64,000 nt of DNA from Flammeovirgaceae bacterium (GCA_020635915.1 JACJYU010000001.1:806001-870000), one strand, 5' to 3'; shown: positions 17,237 through 27,003, counted from the stretch's first letter. Notes: generated by a model from the sequence alone, not told the origin. Numbers and translations: made by a program.

Positions 17237-19052
17237 TTGAAGCCACTTTGTTCCTTTCGCGCTTGCGGTCGTTTTCGTTTAGGTGGATTTTCCTTAACCT
17301 GATGGACTTTGGGGTTACTTCCACGTATTCGTCCGACTGGATGTATTCCAGTGCTTCTTCCAATGTAAATTTGGCAGCTGGTGCTATTTTCATTTTTTCG
17401 TCAGAGCCGGAAGCCCGCACATTGCTGAGTTTCTTGGTCTTGGTCACGTTCACCACCAAATCACCACCCCGGCTATGCTCGCCAATCACCTGGCCTTCAT
17501 AAACGGGCTCGCCCGGATCAATGAAAAATTTGCCCCTGTCCTGAAGGTTGTGCAAGCTGTAAGGGATGGCTTCGCCCTGCTCCATGCTGATCAACGACCC
17601 GTTGATCCTTCCTGGTATGGGGCCTTTGTACGGTTGGTATTCCTTAAACCGGTGCGTGACCACCGCCTCCCCGGCCGTTACGTTCAACAGGTAGCTCCTG
17701 AGCCCGATGATGCCCCGTGACGGGATGATGAACTTAAGGATCATGCGGTCGGCCTTTGGCTCCATGTTGACCATCTCCCCTTTGCGCACCGACACCACTT
17801 CAATGGCCTTGCCCGATACCACTTCCGGCAGGTCAATGGTCAACTCCTCCACGGGTTCGCATTTTGCCCCATCTATTTCCTTGTAGATTACTTGTGGCTG
17901 CCCTATCTGCAGCTCGTACCCTTCCCTGCGCATGGTTTCAATAAGCACGGACAGGTGAAGGACCCCCCTTCCAAACACGATAAAACTATCGGCTGAGTTG
18001 GTCTCCCCCAGGCGCATGGCCAGGTTTTTCTCCAATTCCTTGTGCAGCCTCTCCTTGATGTGCCGGGAAGTCACCAGCTTGCCTTCCTTTCCATAGAAAG
18101 GCGAATTGTTGATGGTAAAGAGCATGCTCATGGTGGGCTCGTCTATGGCTATGCTTTTGAGCGCCTCCGGGTTGTCCACATCGGCCACGGTATCGCCTAT
18201 CTCAAAACCTTCCAACCCCACCAAGGCCGCAATTTCCCCGGCCTTTACCACCTCTACTTTCTTCTTGTCAAATCCTTCAAATATATACAGCTCCTTAATC
18301 CGCGTTTTGGTAAAACCGGACTTGTCCCTTTTGACCAGCGCCACCGGCTGCCCTGCCTTCAATTCGCCCCTGTGCACCCGCCCAATGGCCACCCGCCCTA
18401 TGTAGGAAGAATATTCCAGGGAGGTAATCAACATTTGGGATTTCCCTTCCGCAATTTTTGGGGCCGGTATATGTTCTATGATGCCATCCAGCAGGGCCGT
18501 GATGTCCCCGGTGGGCTGCTTCCAGTCCTTGCCCATCCAACCCTGCTTGGCAGAACCGTAAAAAGTAGGGAAATCCAACTGGTCTTCCGTGGCATCCAGG
18601 GCAAACATCAGCTCAAAAACCGCTTCGTGCACCTCGTCAGGGGTACAGTTTTTCTTGTCCACCTTATTGATCACCACTATGGGCTTCAACCCCAATTCCA
18701 GTGCCTTTTGCAGGACAAAACGCGTTTGTGGCATAGGGCCTTCAAAGGCATCGACCAAAAGCAGGCAGCCATCGGCCATATTCAGCACCCTTTCCACCTC
18801 CCCGCCAAAATCGCTGTGGCCGGGGGTGTCTATCACATTGATTTTATAGTCTTTGTAGCGTACCGAAACGTTTTTGGCCAAAATGGTAATCCCGCGCTCA
18901 CGCTCCAGGTCATTGCTGTCCATGATCAGTTCACCGGGGTTTTCGTGGTCTTTGAAAAGATGGCCGGCATGGAGCAACTTGTCCACCATGGTGGTCTTCC
19001 CGTGGTCAACGTGGGCAATTATGGCAATGTTCCTGATTTTATTAACGTCCAT
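17229..19052 (-). CDS. typA: Translational GTPase TypA/BipA
   Basis: A 607-residue ribosome-binding GTPase related to EF-G, involved in ribosome assembly and stress or cold adaptation. The G domain has IAHVDHGKTTMVDKLL (G1), ERERGITI (switch I region), DTPGHSDFGGEVERVL (G3) and NKVDKKN (G4). An EF-Tu domain 2-like barrel, EF-G domain V-like region and the BipA-specific C-terminal domain follow. I chose the ATG at 19052, which gives the usual start MDVNKIRNIAIIAH; another ATG lies three codons upstream. The downstream TPR gene overlaps by eight bases. Confidence 0.97.
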   Translation of the reverse strand: MDVNKIRNIAIIAHVDHGKTTMVDKLLHAGHLFKDHENPGELIMDSNDLERERGITILAKNVSVRYKDYKINVIDTPGHSDFGGEVERVLNMADGCLLLVDAFEGPMPQTRFVLQKALELGLKPIVVINKVDKKNCTPDEVHEAVFELMFALDATEDQLDFPTFYGSAKQGWMGKDWKQPTGDITALLDGIIEHIPAPKIAEGKSQMLITSLEYSSYIGRVAIGRVHRGELKAGQPVALVKRDKSGFTKTRIKELYIFEGFDKKKVEVVKAGEIAALVGLEGFEIGDTVADVDNPEALKSIAIDEPTMSMLFTINNSPFYGKEGKLVTSRHIKERLHKELEKNLAMRLGETNSADSFIVFGRGVLHLSVLIETMRREGYELQIGQPQVIYKEIDGAKCEPVEELTIDLPEVVSGKAIEVVSVRKGEMVNMEPKADRMILKFIIPSRGIIGLRSYLLNVTAGEAVVTHRFKEYQPYKGPIPGRINGSLISMEQGEAIPYSLHNLQDRGKFFIDPGEPVYEGQVIGEHSRGGDLVVNVTKTKKLSNVRASGSDEKMKIAPAAKFTLEEALEYIQSDEYVEVTPKSIRLRKIHLNENDRKRERNKVASNV

Positions 19053-19147
19053 AGGGGGCAATTTACCTTCCAGTTAAATAAAGGGCGCAAAGATAGGGTT
19101 AATTTGACGATTAGTTAAAAGGGTTTGGCGCCTCCCCTTTACTTTTT

Positions 19148-20044
19148 TTACCCCCTAAACCTCAAAAAGGTTCCCATGGGCAAATTCCTTTGGTTGCTGG
19201 AGCGGAGATGGAACTCCCCGTATTGGGGGTTTTCCACCTGAAAGTGGGACTGCACCACGTTGAGCCCCACCTGCGCGGACAAGCCCACCGCATACATGCT
19301 CAAAACAAAGAAACGCTTTTTGGGCAGCAGCAACGCGCTGCTCAAGGCCACCAGTTCGTTGAGCTTGTCCTGCAACATCCACTTTTCCCCGCCAGGGCCC
19401 CTTCCGTACGGGGGCGGGTCCATAATAATGCCATTGTACCGGTTTCCCCGTTTTACTTCCCGCTTGACAAACTTCAGGGCGTCTTCATACACCCAACGAA
19501 TATCGGTTTGCCGGTTCAGTTCCATATTTTGGCTGGCCCAATTGAGCCCGGGGCGCGAAGAGTCCACATGCACGACCCCGGCACCGGCCATACGGGCCAC
19601 TACCGATGCCGCCCCGGTATAGGCAAAAAGGTTCAGCACCCGGGTGGGGCCGCCCCCCCACGTGCCTATCGTTTCAAAAATGAAATCCCAGTTGTTTGCC
19701 TGCTCCGGGAAAACCCCTACATGGCCAAACCCCGTGAGGGCCAGCCGCAAGGTGAGCTTCAACCGCTGGTGGTGGTACACCACGCGCCAGCTATCCGGCA
19801 TCTTGTTGTTTTTCTTCTTCCAGCCTCCTTTGGCCTCTTCGCCAAAGCGATAGTTGCTTTTTTGCTCCCTGTGGAAATGGGCATCGGCACGCTGCCCCCA
19901 CTCTGCGGCCGTAAGGGACGGGGCCCAGATCGCCTGCGGCTCCGGCCTGGCCAGCACATAGTCCCCAAAGCGTTCCAGCTTTTCAAAATTTCCCGAGTCG
20001 ATCAATTCATACGCTTCCCAACCGTCAGGGTATTGCATTTGCAT
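19148..20044 (-). CDS. Class I SAM-dependent methyltransferase (RlmI/COG1092-like)
   Basis: A 298-residue methyltransferase. The SAM-binding motif I is VLNLFAYTGAASVVAR (about 136-151), an acidic residue at the end of strand 2 lies in VVHVDSSRPGLNWA, and the catalytic-site motif is MDPPPYGRGPGG. These are the marks of the COG1092 group, whose known members (RlmI, RlmK/L) methylate 23S rRNA. The N-terminal PUA domain of RlmI is absent and is replaced by about 100 residues, so the exact target is unknown. It lies 32 bases downstream of the sensor kinase gene on the same strand. Confidence 0.82.
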   Translation of the reverse strand: MQMQYPDGWEAYELIDSGNFEKLERFGDYVLARPEPQAIWAPSLTAAEWGQRADAHFHREQKSNYRFGEEAKGGWKKKNNKMPDSWRVVYHHQRLKLTLRLALTGFGHVGVFPEQANNWDFIFETIGTWGGGPTRVLNLFAYTGAASVVARMAGAGVVHVDSSRPGLNWASQNMELNRQTDIRWVYEDALKFVKREVKRGNRYNGIIMDPPPYGRGPGGEKWMLQDKLNELVALSSALLLPKKRFFVLSMYAVGLSAQVGLNVVQSHFQVENPQYGEFHLRSSNQRNLPMGTFLRFRG

Positions 20045-20076
20045 AGGGCGAAAGGTATTGGTGTTTTGTTAAAGTA

Positions 20077-21990
20077 TCAAGCTCCGGTGGCCCGCTTGAG
20101 CGTAAACGAAAACACCGAGCCCTCCCCCGGGCTGCTTTTAACGTTCATGGCCCCTCCGTTTTTTCCCACAAATTCCCATACGAGCAACAGGCCGATCCCC
20201 ATCCCCTTTTCCTTGTTGGTCCCTTCTTTGGTAAAGTGCACCGCATGGTCGAAGAGCTTCGATATTTCATCCGCGCCAATCCCTACCCCGGTATCGGCCA
20301 CCGAAACCTCCACAAATTCACCGGACAACTTGGCGGACAAGGTTACCTTTCCGTTTTCCTTGCTAAACTTTATGGCATTGGACAACAGGTTCCTGAGGAT
20401 GAGCTTCACATGGTTGGGGTCTGCGTGGGCCAAAAGCCCTGCTTCGATTTGGTTGGCCAGGGCAACCCCCTTGGCAGCGGCAGGGGCATTAAAAAGTAGG
20501 GCGACCTCATCGGCCATTTTCCCGAGGTCGAAAATCCCGGGCGTTACCTTCAGGCCTTGCAATTGCGATTGGGTCCACTGAAGAAGGTTGGCCAGGTCGT
20601 CATAGACGGTATCCAACTGGCTGCGTATCTGGCCCGTCAATGCACCCAACTCCTGGGGCGACAGCCCACCGGCCTGCGCGATGTTCAACACGCCACGCAA
20701 ACTGGAAAGGGGGCTTCGCATGTCGTGGCTTATGATGGAGAGCAACTTGTCCTTGGCCTGGTTGATGTTTTTCAGTTGGGCCGATTGCGATTCCACCTGC
20801 CTTTTCTTCAATTCCAACTCTATGTTTATCCTTTTTATTTTCCTATTGCTAAAAAACAAAATAAAGGCCACGCCCATCAGGAGCACAAAGCCCCCCACAT
20901 AAACGTACCCCAGGATTTCCTGCCTTTTGATTTCCTCCTCCCGGATTTTGGCATCTTGCTCCAGGGCCTCGATCTGCGATTGCTTTATTTCCGATTCGAA
21001 CTGTGCCGAGAGCAGGCCCATCCTTTCGCCATTTCGTTGGTTGATGAGGCTGTCATGTATGGCCAGGTGCCTGTTGAGGTATTGGTACGCCCTCTTTACC
21101 TCATGGTTTGAATAATGGATCCCGGCAATCAGTTTATAGGTCCTTTCCAACTCATCAGCATATCCGTTTTGCCGTGCGATTTGCACATTCTTGTTGAGCG
21201 TTTCCAGGGCCATTTCAAATTTCTTTTGGCTGGCATACACTTTTCCGATGCGGTGCAGGGTAGAGGCCTGTATAAAATAATTCCCCGTTGCCTCGCTGAT
21301 CCGCATGGCCTCCCGATAATTTTTCAATGCCGGCTCAAAATTTCCCTTTTCAAACTCTATGTCCCCCAAAATACGAAAGCTAAATGCCGGCAGGTAACCA
21401 TCCCTATTGGCTTTGCTCCCCTCCAATGCCTTTTGGGCATAGTACCCGGCAGAGTCTATCTTCTTCAAACCCAGGTAAGAGAAGGAAATGTTGTTCAGGC
21501 TCCTTACGGCCGTCTCAATATCCTTGCGCCTCCAGGAAATTGCGTAAGCCTGGCGAAACCGTTTTAAGGCTTCCCGGTATTGGGCTTTTTCATAGTTGAT
21601 TGCCGCCACATTGTTCAGGCACCTGGCCATGGCCGTGGAGTCGCCCAGTTCCGTGGTGATCTTTAATGCTTCCTGTGAAAGTTCAAAAGCGTCAGTGTAG
21701 AGGCCCCTGCGGTAGTATATCCATCCCAGGTTTTCGAGGGCAAGCCCATAGCCCGGCTTGTAGCCAAGTTTTTTTGCCAGGCCCATGGCCTCCGTACCAT
21801 ATTGTACCGCCTCATATACATTGCGTTCGCGCAACAGCGACACGATGGTGTTGAGCAGGTCCACCCTTTCCTTTCCAGGGGGCAGCGCCCCCAGCCTGGC
21901 CGCCAGCGTATCAGCCTCCTGCCCCCGCACGGATAGGGACAATAAGGACAAAAAAACAAAAACCTTAACCTTGCAAGCCATCCAAGCCAA
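20077..21990 (-). CDS. TPR-containing sensor histidine kinase
   Basis: A 637-residue membrane sensor. It has a signal peptide (first 23 residues), about seven TPR units from about 30 to 330 (for example LGWIYYRRGLYTDAFELSQE), a coiled-coil, one membrane helix at about 359-381, then a HisKA domain with His422 in SHDMRSPLSSLRG and a HATPase_c domain (DTGVGIGADEISKLF, GMGIGLLL). The TPR part would be periplasmic. This architecture is common in Bacteroidota. No response regulator is adjacent, so it is an orphan kinase here. Confidence 0.92.
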   Translation of the reverse strand: MAWMACKVKVFVFLSLLSLSVRGQEADTLAARLGALPPGKERVDLLNTIVSLLRERNVYEAVQYGTEAMGLAKKLGYKPGYGLALENLGWIYYRRGLYTDAFELSQEALKITTELGDSTAMARCLNNVAAINYEKAQYREALKRFRQAYAISWRRKDIETAVRSLNNISFSYLGLKKIDSAGYYAQKALEGSKANRDGYLPAFSFRILGDIEFEKGNFEPALKNYREAMRISEATGNYFIQASTLHRIGKVYASQKKFEMALETLNKNVQIARQNGYADELERTYKLIAGIHYSNHEVKRAYQYLNRHLAIHDSLINQRNGERMGLLSAQFESEIKQSQIEALEQDAKIREEEIKRQEILGYVYVGGFVLLMGVAFILFFSNRKIKRINIELELKKRQVESQSAQLKNINQAKDKLLSIISHDMRSPLSSLRGVLNIAQAGGLSPQELGALTGQIRSQLDTVYDDLANLLQWTQSQLQGLKVTPGIFDLGKMADEVALLFNAPAAAKGVALANQIEAGLLAHADPNHVKLILRNLLSNAIKFSKENGKVTLSAKLSGEFVEVSVADTGVGIGADEISKLFDHAVHFTKEGTNKEKGMGIGLLLVWEFVGKNGGAMNVKSSPGEGSVFSFTLKRATGA

Positions 21991-22092
21991 CTTTATCCAT
22001 AAAATAGCCGAAATTTACCAACCTTTAAACATTATGGGCAGCCTGCCGCCCCTAATAACCCGTCCATTCTGATAAAAACCATACCCCACCCT

Positions 22093-22881
22093 ATGCATCC
22101 GGTTATCACCAGTAGCAGTAACCCCAAGATAAAGCACTTACTTTCGCTGGACAAACCCAGGGAACGCAAAAGGTCAGGCTTGTTTGCCATTGAGGGCTTA
22201 AAGGAGTTGAAGCTGGCAAAGGACAATGGCTTTGTGATCGAGACCGTTTTCCACTCCACCCACCTGGTGGACGAAAAAACACTTTTGCACCATGGCTTCC
22301 AGGCTTCACAGCTTATACCCGTAGGGCAAAACGTGTTCGGTAAAATTGCCTATCGCGAAACCACCGGTGGGGTGATCGGCATTGCGAGGCAGCGCGCCCA
22401 TGGCCTCGATGCCTTGCGGTTGGCCCCCGACCCCCTGCTGCTGGTGTTGGAGGGCGTGGAGAAGCCGGGCAACCTGGGCGCCATCCTGAGGACGGCCGAT
22501 GCGGCAGGTGTAAATGCGGTCATTAGCTGCAACCCGCAAACCGACTTTTACAATCCCAATGTGGTGCGGTCAAGCGTGGGGTGCGTGTTTACCAACCAAC
22601 TGGCTGCCGCCACCTCCGGTGAAACGATCGCCTGGCTAAAGCAAAGGCACATCAAAATTTATTGTGCCTACCTGGGAGGATCGGTGCCTTATACGAAGGC
22701 CTCTTATGAGGGGGCCTGTGCCCTTGTGATGGGGAGCGAGGCGTTTGGGCTTACGCAGGAGTGGGCCACCAATGCCGATGCGAACATTGTGATCCCCATG
22801 CACGGCCAAATCGATTCGATGAACGTATCGGTGGCCGCTGCCGTGCTGGCCTTTGAGGCCGTAAGGCAACGGGGCGGGTAG
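22093..22881 (+). CDS. SpoU/TrmH family RNA 2'-O-methyltransferase
   Basis: A 262-residue SPOUT methyltransferase that methylates ribose 2'-OH in rRNA or tRNA. The N-terminal substrate-binding domain (SpoU_sub_bind-like) covers about 1-105. The trefoil-knot catalytic domain shows all three SpoU motifs: EKPGNLGAILRTADAAG (motif 1, Asn and Arg), VMGSEAFGL (motif 2), and PMHGQIDSMNVSVAAAV (motif 3, Ser-Met-Asn). Length fits the TrmH/RlmB group. The precise target cannot be read from sequence alone. It is divergent from the sensor kinase. Confidence 0.92.
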   Translation: MHPVITSSSNPKIKHLLSLDKPRERKRSGLFAIEGLKELKLAKDNGFVIETVFHSTHLVDEKTLLHHGFQASQLIPVGQNVFGKIAYRETTGGVIGIARQRAHGLDALRLAPDPLLLVLEGVEKPGNLGAILRTADAAGVNAVISCNPQTDFYNPNVVRSSVGCVFTNQLAAATSGETIAWLKQRHIKIYCAYLGGSVPYTKASYEGACALVMGSEAFGLTQEWATNADANIVIPMHGQIDSMNVSVAAAVLAFEAVRQRGG

Positions 22882-22952
22882 GGATATTGCAATGGGCACC
22901 TGGAATGGTTTTCCGCATAGGAGGTCCTTATGCAAAGAAAACTGCAACAAGG

Positions 22953-23846
22953 TTAAGGCTGGTGCTTCTGGGATTTAAGTTCATTGAGCAAAATTGTATT
23001 TAACCGCACATACTCAGCTTTTAATTCGGGGTCAGCACCCTGGGCACCTTTAAGGGATTTTTCTGATGCTTCTATGGCCTCTTCCGTATCCCCTTTTTGT
23101 TTTAAGATCAAAGCATACCGGTAGAGCATGCCAATATGTCCAGGGTTTCGTTTGAGCGCCAATGCCATTAGCGCTGATGCCCTATCCATATCCAAATTGT
23201 TTTCGTAATAAAACATGGCCGCCTGAAAGTATGGAGGCCGGCTACTTTCACGTAATGCTTTTTCCAGGTTTGGGATTACCGTATCTTCCAAATTGATTGT
23301 GATTGGGACCGGAACTACCCTATTGCCCCAGGAAATATTAAGTACGCCACCATTGGAACCTATACTGTCCACGCTAATGGTAAAGGTTTCAATAGGCCTG
23401 TCCAATATACGCGGTGTTACGGCAAGCCTTGCCACATCATTTTCCGGCAGGTATTTGTATGATCCCCATTGGCCACGGTCCTTTTGCAGGATAACCTGCC
23501 ACAAATTTTCACCAGGTATAGTGAATAATTCATACCTACCTGAGTCGACAGGGGCCCCCGCCATCATCACTGGCGTGCTAAAATATAATTTAGTGGCTTC
23601 ATCTGCCCCTGTCCTCCAAATTTTGTTATATGGAACAAGGTTGCCAAAAATTTTACGACCGCGCATGTTTGGCCTACTGTACGTAATTTCCATCTGGGTT
23701 GAAGCAATAGTCTGGTAAACCACCGCTTTTGAGTTTGTGCCCGGCATGACAAAGTCCCCCAACCTATACTGGGCCAAACCGGCTTGACTTACCGATCCTA
23801 CCAAAAACACGGCAATAATAAAAGGAAAAAATGGCGTGGGTTTCAT
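22953..23846 (-). CDS. DUF2911 domain protein with C-terminal TPR
   Basis: A 297-residue exported protein. After a signal peptide ending around residue 25 comes a DUF2911 domain (about 40-180), recognised by ITYSRPNMRGRKIFGNLVPY and WRTGADEATKLYF. About residues 200-290 form two or three TPR-like helices (ALMALALKRNPGHIGMLYRY, DTEEAIEASEKSLKGA). DUF2911 proteins are abundant in Bacteroidota and their function is unknown. The ATG at 23846 is preferred; the longer frame begins with TTG and adds three residues. Confidence 0.85.
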   Translation of the reverse strand: MKPTPFFPFIIAVFLVGSVSQAGLAQYRLGDFVMPGTNSKAVVYQTIASTQMEITYSRPNMRGRKIFGNLVPYNKIWRTGADEATKLYFSTPVMMAGAPVDSGRYELFTIPGENLWQVILQKDRGQWGSYKYLPENDVARLAVTPRILDRPIETFTISVDSIGSNGGVLNISWGNRVVPVPITINLEDTVIPNLEKALRESSRPPYFQAAMFYYENNLDMDRASALMALALKRNPGHIGMLYRYALILKQKGDTEEAIEASEKSLKGAQGADPELKAEYVRLNTILLNELKSQKHQP

Positions 23847-23996
23847 GCGGCTCAATTTTCATGTACTTGTTGTAATAACGGAAGCGGCTTTGGTTCGTTG
23901 CCAAAAAACATCATGGCCTCCAATCCTTGACAAGGAGCATGGCTTGCCCCGCCACAACCCAGTAAAAGGTATTGTGCGCAAAAATTATCTGTTGCA

Positions 23997-24950
23997 TCAC
24001 TCCTTTGTTTTTGACTCCATGACTTGTGCCCATTTTGCAACCGTCCCATTACATTCCTTGTCCAATTTTTCTATTATTTCCGAAATCGTAAACCTTTTTA
24101 CGGTTTCTTTTGGAAACGTTTTTTCAAAATACGGAATAAAATCCTTTCCCTTGCACCCATAAAGTGATTCTGCCAAAAAGTAAAAGTTGCTATGGTACCA
24201 AACATAGTTGAACAACCCTACCCCAACGTATTTTTCATCAAAGTCTTTTATTGTGGAAAACTTCGGAGAAAAAAAATCCCTGTTGACACCGCTAAACAAT
24301 TCCATTCCGATAAGTTCATTTGGGTGTACATTCTTAAAAAATTCATAAGCGAAATAGGTTGCAATAAATTCGCCCGTCCAGGCATCTGGGGATTTTGCTT
24401 TACCAAGGATGTTAATAAAATAATGGCCAAGTTCATGTATACTATATACTTTGAATACATCACTCATCATTTCGGATTCATCCATTTTTAGTTTTTTCAT
24501 TCCAATATCCAATTGTTGTTCATACGTTTTCAGACCATAAATTTTTTTAAAGGTTTCATAATCCATTCCAGTATTCATCACCAACCAGCCATTATCATAA
24601 AATACAAACCCATATGGGATTATTTCCTTAAGCCATTGAACTGAGTCCAGCACGGCAAGTTTTACATGAAATTCCTTTGAATACTTTCCTTCATAATAAT
24701 CAATTGCTTCTGTGGCAATTTTTTGAAATTCCAAAGAAATGTTTTTGTAACCTGGCGTATAATATGTTGGCAATTTCCCATCAATAAACCCGGTGTCTCT
24801 TAAATTAATTAAAGAGTCCAATTCACTTTGGGCTTTCTTTCCCAAGTACCTTGTTTCATCTACATTGGCTTTTTGTCCATAGGATATTCGATGCATTGCC
24901 ATGATCAAAAGCCCCATGATCAGGGTTACTAATTTTGTTTTCATTTGCAT
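23997..24950 (-). CDS. Secreted HExxH (zincin-like) hypothetical protein
   Basis: A 317-residue protein with a signal peptide (about 1-25, ending SYGQ). It has a zinc-protease-type motif HELGHYF with His172, Glu173 and His176, and a following helix GEFIATYFAYEFF whose Glu about 25 residues later could be the third ligand, as in gluzincins. I do not recognise the family, and activity is inference. The gene is clearly more A+T-rich than its neighbours, with many AAA and ATT codons, which hints at recent acquisition. A second in-frame ATG lies two codons downstream. Confidence 0.65.
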   Translation of the reverse strand: MQMKTKLVTLIMGLLIMAMHRISYGQKANVDETRYLGKKAQSELDSLINLRDTGFIDGKLPTYYTPGYKNISLEFQKIATEAIDYYEGKYSKEFHVKLAVLDSVQWLKEIIPYGFVFYDNGWLVMNTGMDYETFKKIYGLKTYEQQLDIGMKKLKMDESEMMSDVFKVYSIHELGHYFINILGKAKSPDAWTGEFIATYFAYEFFKNVHPNELIGMELFSGVNRDFFSPKFSTIKDFDEKYVGVGLFNYVWYHSNFYFLAESLYGCKGKDFIPYFEKTFPKETVKRFTISEIIEKLDKECNGTVAKWAQVMESKTKE

Positions 24951-25106
24951 ACATGTTTTGTTATAGAAACGGGATTTTGTTTACCATAAAAGCATTGTGG
25001 AAATCGGTGGAAATAACCTCAGGACCTGCTCCTGCTTGGAACACTCCTAAATATTCATTAAGTATTGAACCCTTGAATCAACTTTAAAACCCAATGTTGT
25101 TTACAA

Positions 25107-25304
25107 TCATGCACCTTCCTGCTTTTCCAGTGCTTTTTTTAGGTTTACCATATTTTCCCCTTCCTGTGCCTTCAACTTATTTTTGAGTATGGGGAATATG
25201 GCGCGCAAAAAACCATGAGGGGTAACCACAAAACTTGATACCATTTCTGTTCCAGGGCCCTCAGGCAGTAATTTGAGCTCAAGGTCAACCTCAAGTGGCC
25301 CCCG
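25107..25304 (-). pseudogene. SRPBCC-family gene remnant (5' truncated)
   Basis: A minus-strand open stretch of about 65 codons with no start codon, bounded upstream by a TAA in frame. Its translation ends like an SRPBCC (START-like) protein: PLEVDLELKLLPEGPGTEM, then VTPHGFLRAIFPILKNKLK, then NMVNLKKALEKQEGA, which matches the terminal strands and long C-terminal helix of that fold. The first half of the domain is missing. It abuts the end of the DUF1428 frame by about 14 bases, as if a deletion joined them. Confidence 0.65.
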
Positions 25305-25318
25305 TTATTTTTTCCCAC

Positions 25319-25698
25319 CTATCCTTTCGATTGAACCAGGGGCTTGAACCCTCCATAGGCCATTCTACTGGCGTCAAAAATCAATTTTTCTGGATTGGCC
25401 AATGGCGCGACCCATTCCGCCATTCTTGGGTCTGCAGGAACTTTTTTGTTGGCCACATCACGCACCTCTTTTGAAGGAAACACAACCCAGCCAAATACGA
25501 TTTCCCATCTTCTTTAGCCGTTACGGCTTCCATAAAGGATTTGGTGCCCTTTAAAACCATGTCATCACCAATGAATTCAAAGTAAGCAAGTGCACCATAC
25601 TCCTTCCAAATCCCTGCCACCTTTTTAGCCACTTTTTTGTACTCGCCCAAATAAACCCTGGGAACCGGAAGAACGAAGCCATCTATGTAGTTTGCCAT
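25319..25698 (-). pseudogene. DUF1428 family gene, frameshifted
   Basis: The first 65 or so codons encode a normal DUF1428 (YbaA-like) start: MANYIDGFVLPVPRVYLGEY, then GIWKEYGALAYFEFIGDDM. Near base 25505 the frame changes. The other frame carries on with IVFGWVVFPSKEVRDVANKK, then VPADPRMAEWVAPL, and MAYGGFKPLVQ to a TAG at 25319-25321, which completes the domain. A single missing base explains it. Either the gene is newly inactivated or the base was lost in sequencing. The role of DUF1428 is unknown. Confidence 0.8.
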
Positions 25699-25947
25699 AA
25701 ATTGCCTCTAGGATACTGGTAGCCATTTCAATTTATCTGATATGCCACACCCGTTAGTGCCGTAGCGTGGCGGTTGGGCCTTGAAGCATATCCGGCAGGT
25801 AACGGAAAAATATCAAGCTGGATGGGTCCGTCAGCCACGCACCGAATATAGACAAGAAAAACAACACCCGGAAATACCCCGTTGCCCGCCATGGCCATCT
25901 GTACAGGTTGGAAAGGCGCCCTTAGGCCAACCCACCCCCCATTCCTA

Positions 25948-27003
25948 TTAACCGGCATTCCTTTCCCAAATTTTTGCAAAACGGCCATTTATGATTTCGG
26001 CCAGGTTCCAGAAAATAAGGTCAGGGTCCGTGGTGCCATAAAACGTGACCATCACCGTATCCGCAGCCCCATCATACCCGGCAAAAGCCTGGTAGCCCGG
26101 CACCCAGCCGGAATGCTGGTATTTATAAATGGATGAATAGATTTCCCGTTCTTTTCCCGTTAGCAATGTACCGGTGTTCAAAGCCCTTATAAAAATGCCC
26201 ACGTCTTCGGCCGTGGCAATCATTCCGATATCGTCCGTCTTTAAGTCCCCTTCGTGGCCCTGGTGGTAGCCACTCATTACCTCCCCGATATCCACGTCTT
26301 TAATTGAGGCAAAGGTGTGGTGCAGGTTGAGCGGGGCCAAAATTTCTTCGCGGATGTATTGAAAATTATTGTAGCCCAGGACCTTGTCCATGATCTTGTT
26401 CAGCAGCAGGTAGTTTGTATTGCCGTATTCGTATTTTTCGCCTGGCGCGAAGCGGGCGGGCTGGTCAAGGATCAGGCCGAGCCTCTCATCGGCCGTTTCC
26501 TTCGGGTGGGCCCAGTAATCCGGGGTATCGGTGTAGTTGGGTATCCCACTCCGGTGTTGTGCCAGCATTTTTAACGTGATCTTCCCAGCGTTTTCAATCC
26601 TGCCCGCGAGCCCTGGCAGATAGTCCGCCAGCGTTTTATCCAAATCCAGGCGCCCATCGCTTACCAATTTGGCAATCGCCACGGCCTTATAAAGTTTGCC
26701 GATGCTCCCAATCTTAAAATAGGCACCTGCTTTGGCCGGTATTTTTTTTGCCGGGTCATGCCAGCCGGCCGTATAAAACCCCGGAGGTTTTCCCTTTTGG
26801 TCCACATATACGACAACCCCGCTGAACCCATAACCGATGGCCTCCTTCGCCTGGCCTTGCATGGAATTGGGCAGCGGCCTTAGCCATGCCCATACCAATA
26901 GCCACGGAACAAAGTACAAGGAAATTGCCGTGCCCAAAAACAGCACTATGCGAACGATGCGCTTGGTCCTTTTCTTATTGATTTTATTCGAAGCATCGGT
27001 CAT
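25948..27003 (-). CDS. Serine hydrolase (class C beta-lactamase-like)
   Basis: A 351-residue protein with an N-terminal membrane anchor or uncleaved signal (about 16-41) and a beta-lactamase/penicillin-binding domain. The SxxK motif is Ser100-Ile-Gly-Lys103 (KIGSIGKLYKAV) and the Tyr-x-Asn motif is Tyr193-Gly-Asn195 (YEYGNTNYLL). HSGWVPGY near residue 297 stands where the third motif (HxG) is expected. Family members act on D-amino-acid peptides, esters or peptidoglycan stems; the substrate is not predictable. It is flanked by decayed genes and the 527-base gap, so it stands as a single-gene unit. Confidence 0.88.
   Translation of the reverse strand: MTDASNKINKKRTKRIVRIVLFLGTAISLYFVPWLLVWAWLRPLPNSMQGQAKEAIGYGFSGVVVYVDQKGKPPGFYTAGWHDPAKKIPAKAGAYFKIGSIGKLYKAVAIAKLVSDGRLDLDKTLADYLPGLAGRIENAGKITLKMLAQHRSGIPNYTDTPDYWAHPKETADERLGLILDQPARFAPGEKYEYGNTNYLLLNKIMDKVLGYNNFQYIREEILAPLNLHHTFASIKDVDIGEVMSGYHQGHEGDLKTDDIGMIATAEDVGIFIRALNTGTLLTGKEREIYSSIYKYQHSGWVPGYQAFAGYDGAADTVMVTFYGTTDPDLIFWNLAEIINGRFAKIWERNAG

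Noticed and set aside
18042..19118. Long plus-strand frame of 358 codons opposite typA
   Set aside because: It is the antisense shadow of typA, with His- and Gln-rich composition and no motif; typA is certain.
19190..20581. Plus-strand frame of 463 codons across the methyltransferase and kinase genes
   Set aside because: It spans two well-supported minus-strand genes and has no recognisable domain.
25728..25988. 86-codon minus-strand frame before the serine hydrolase end
   Set aside because: It starts inside the serine hydrolase coding region and has no motif or membrane pattern of its own.
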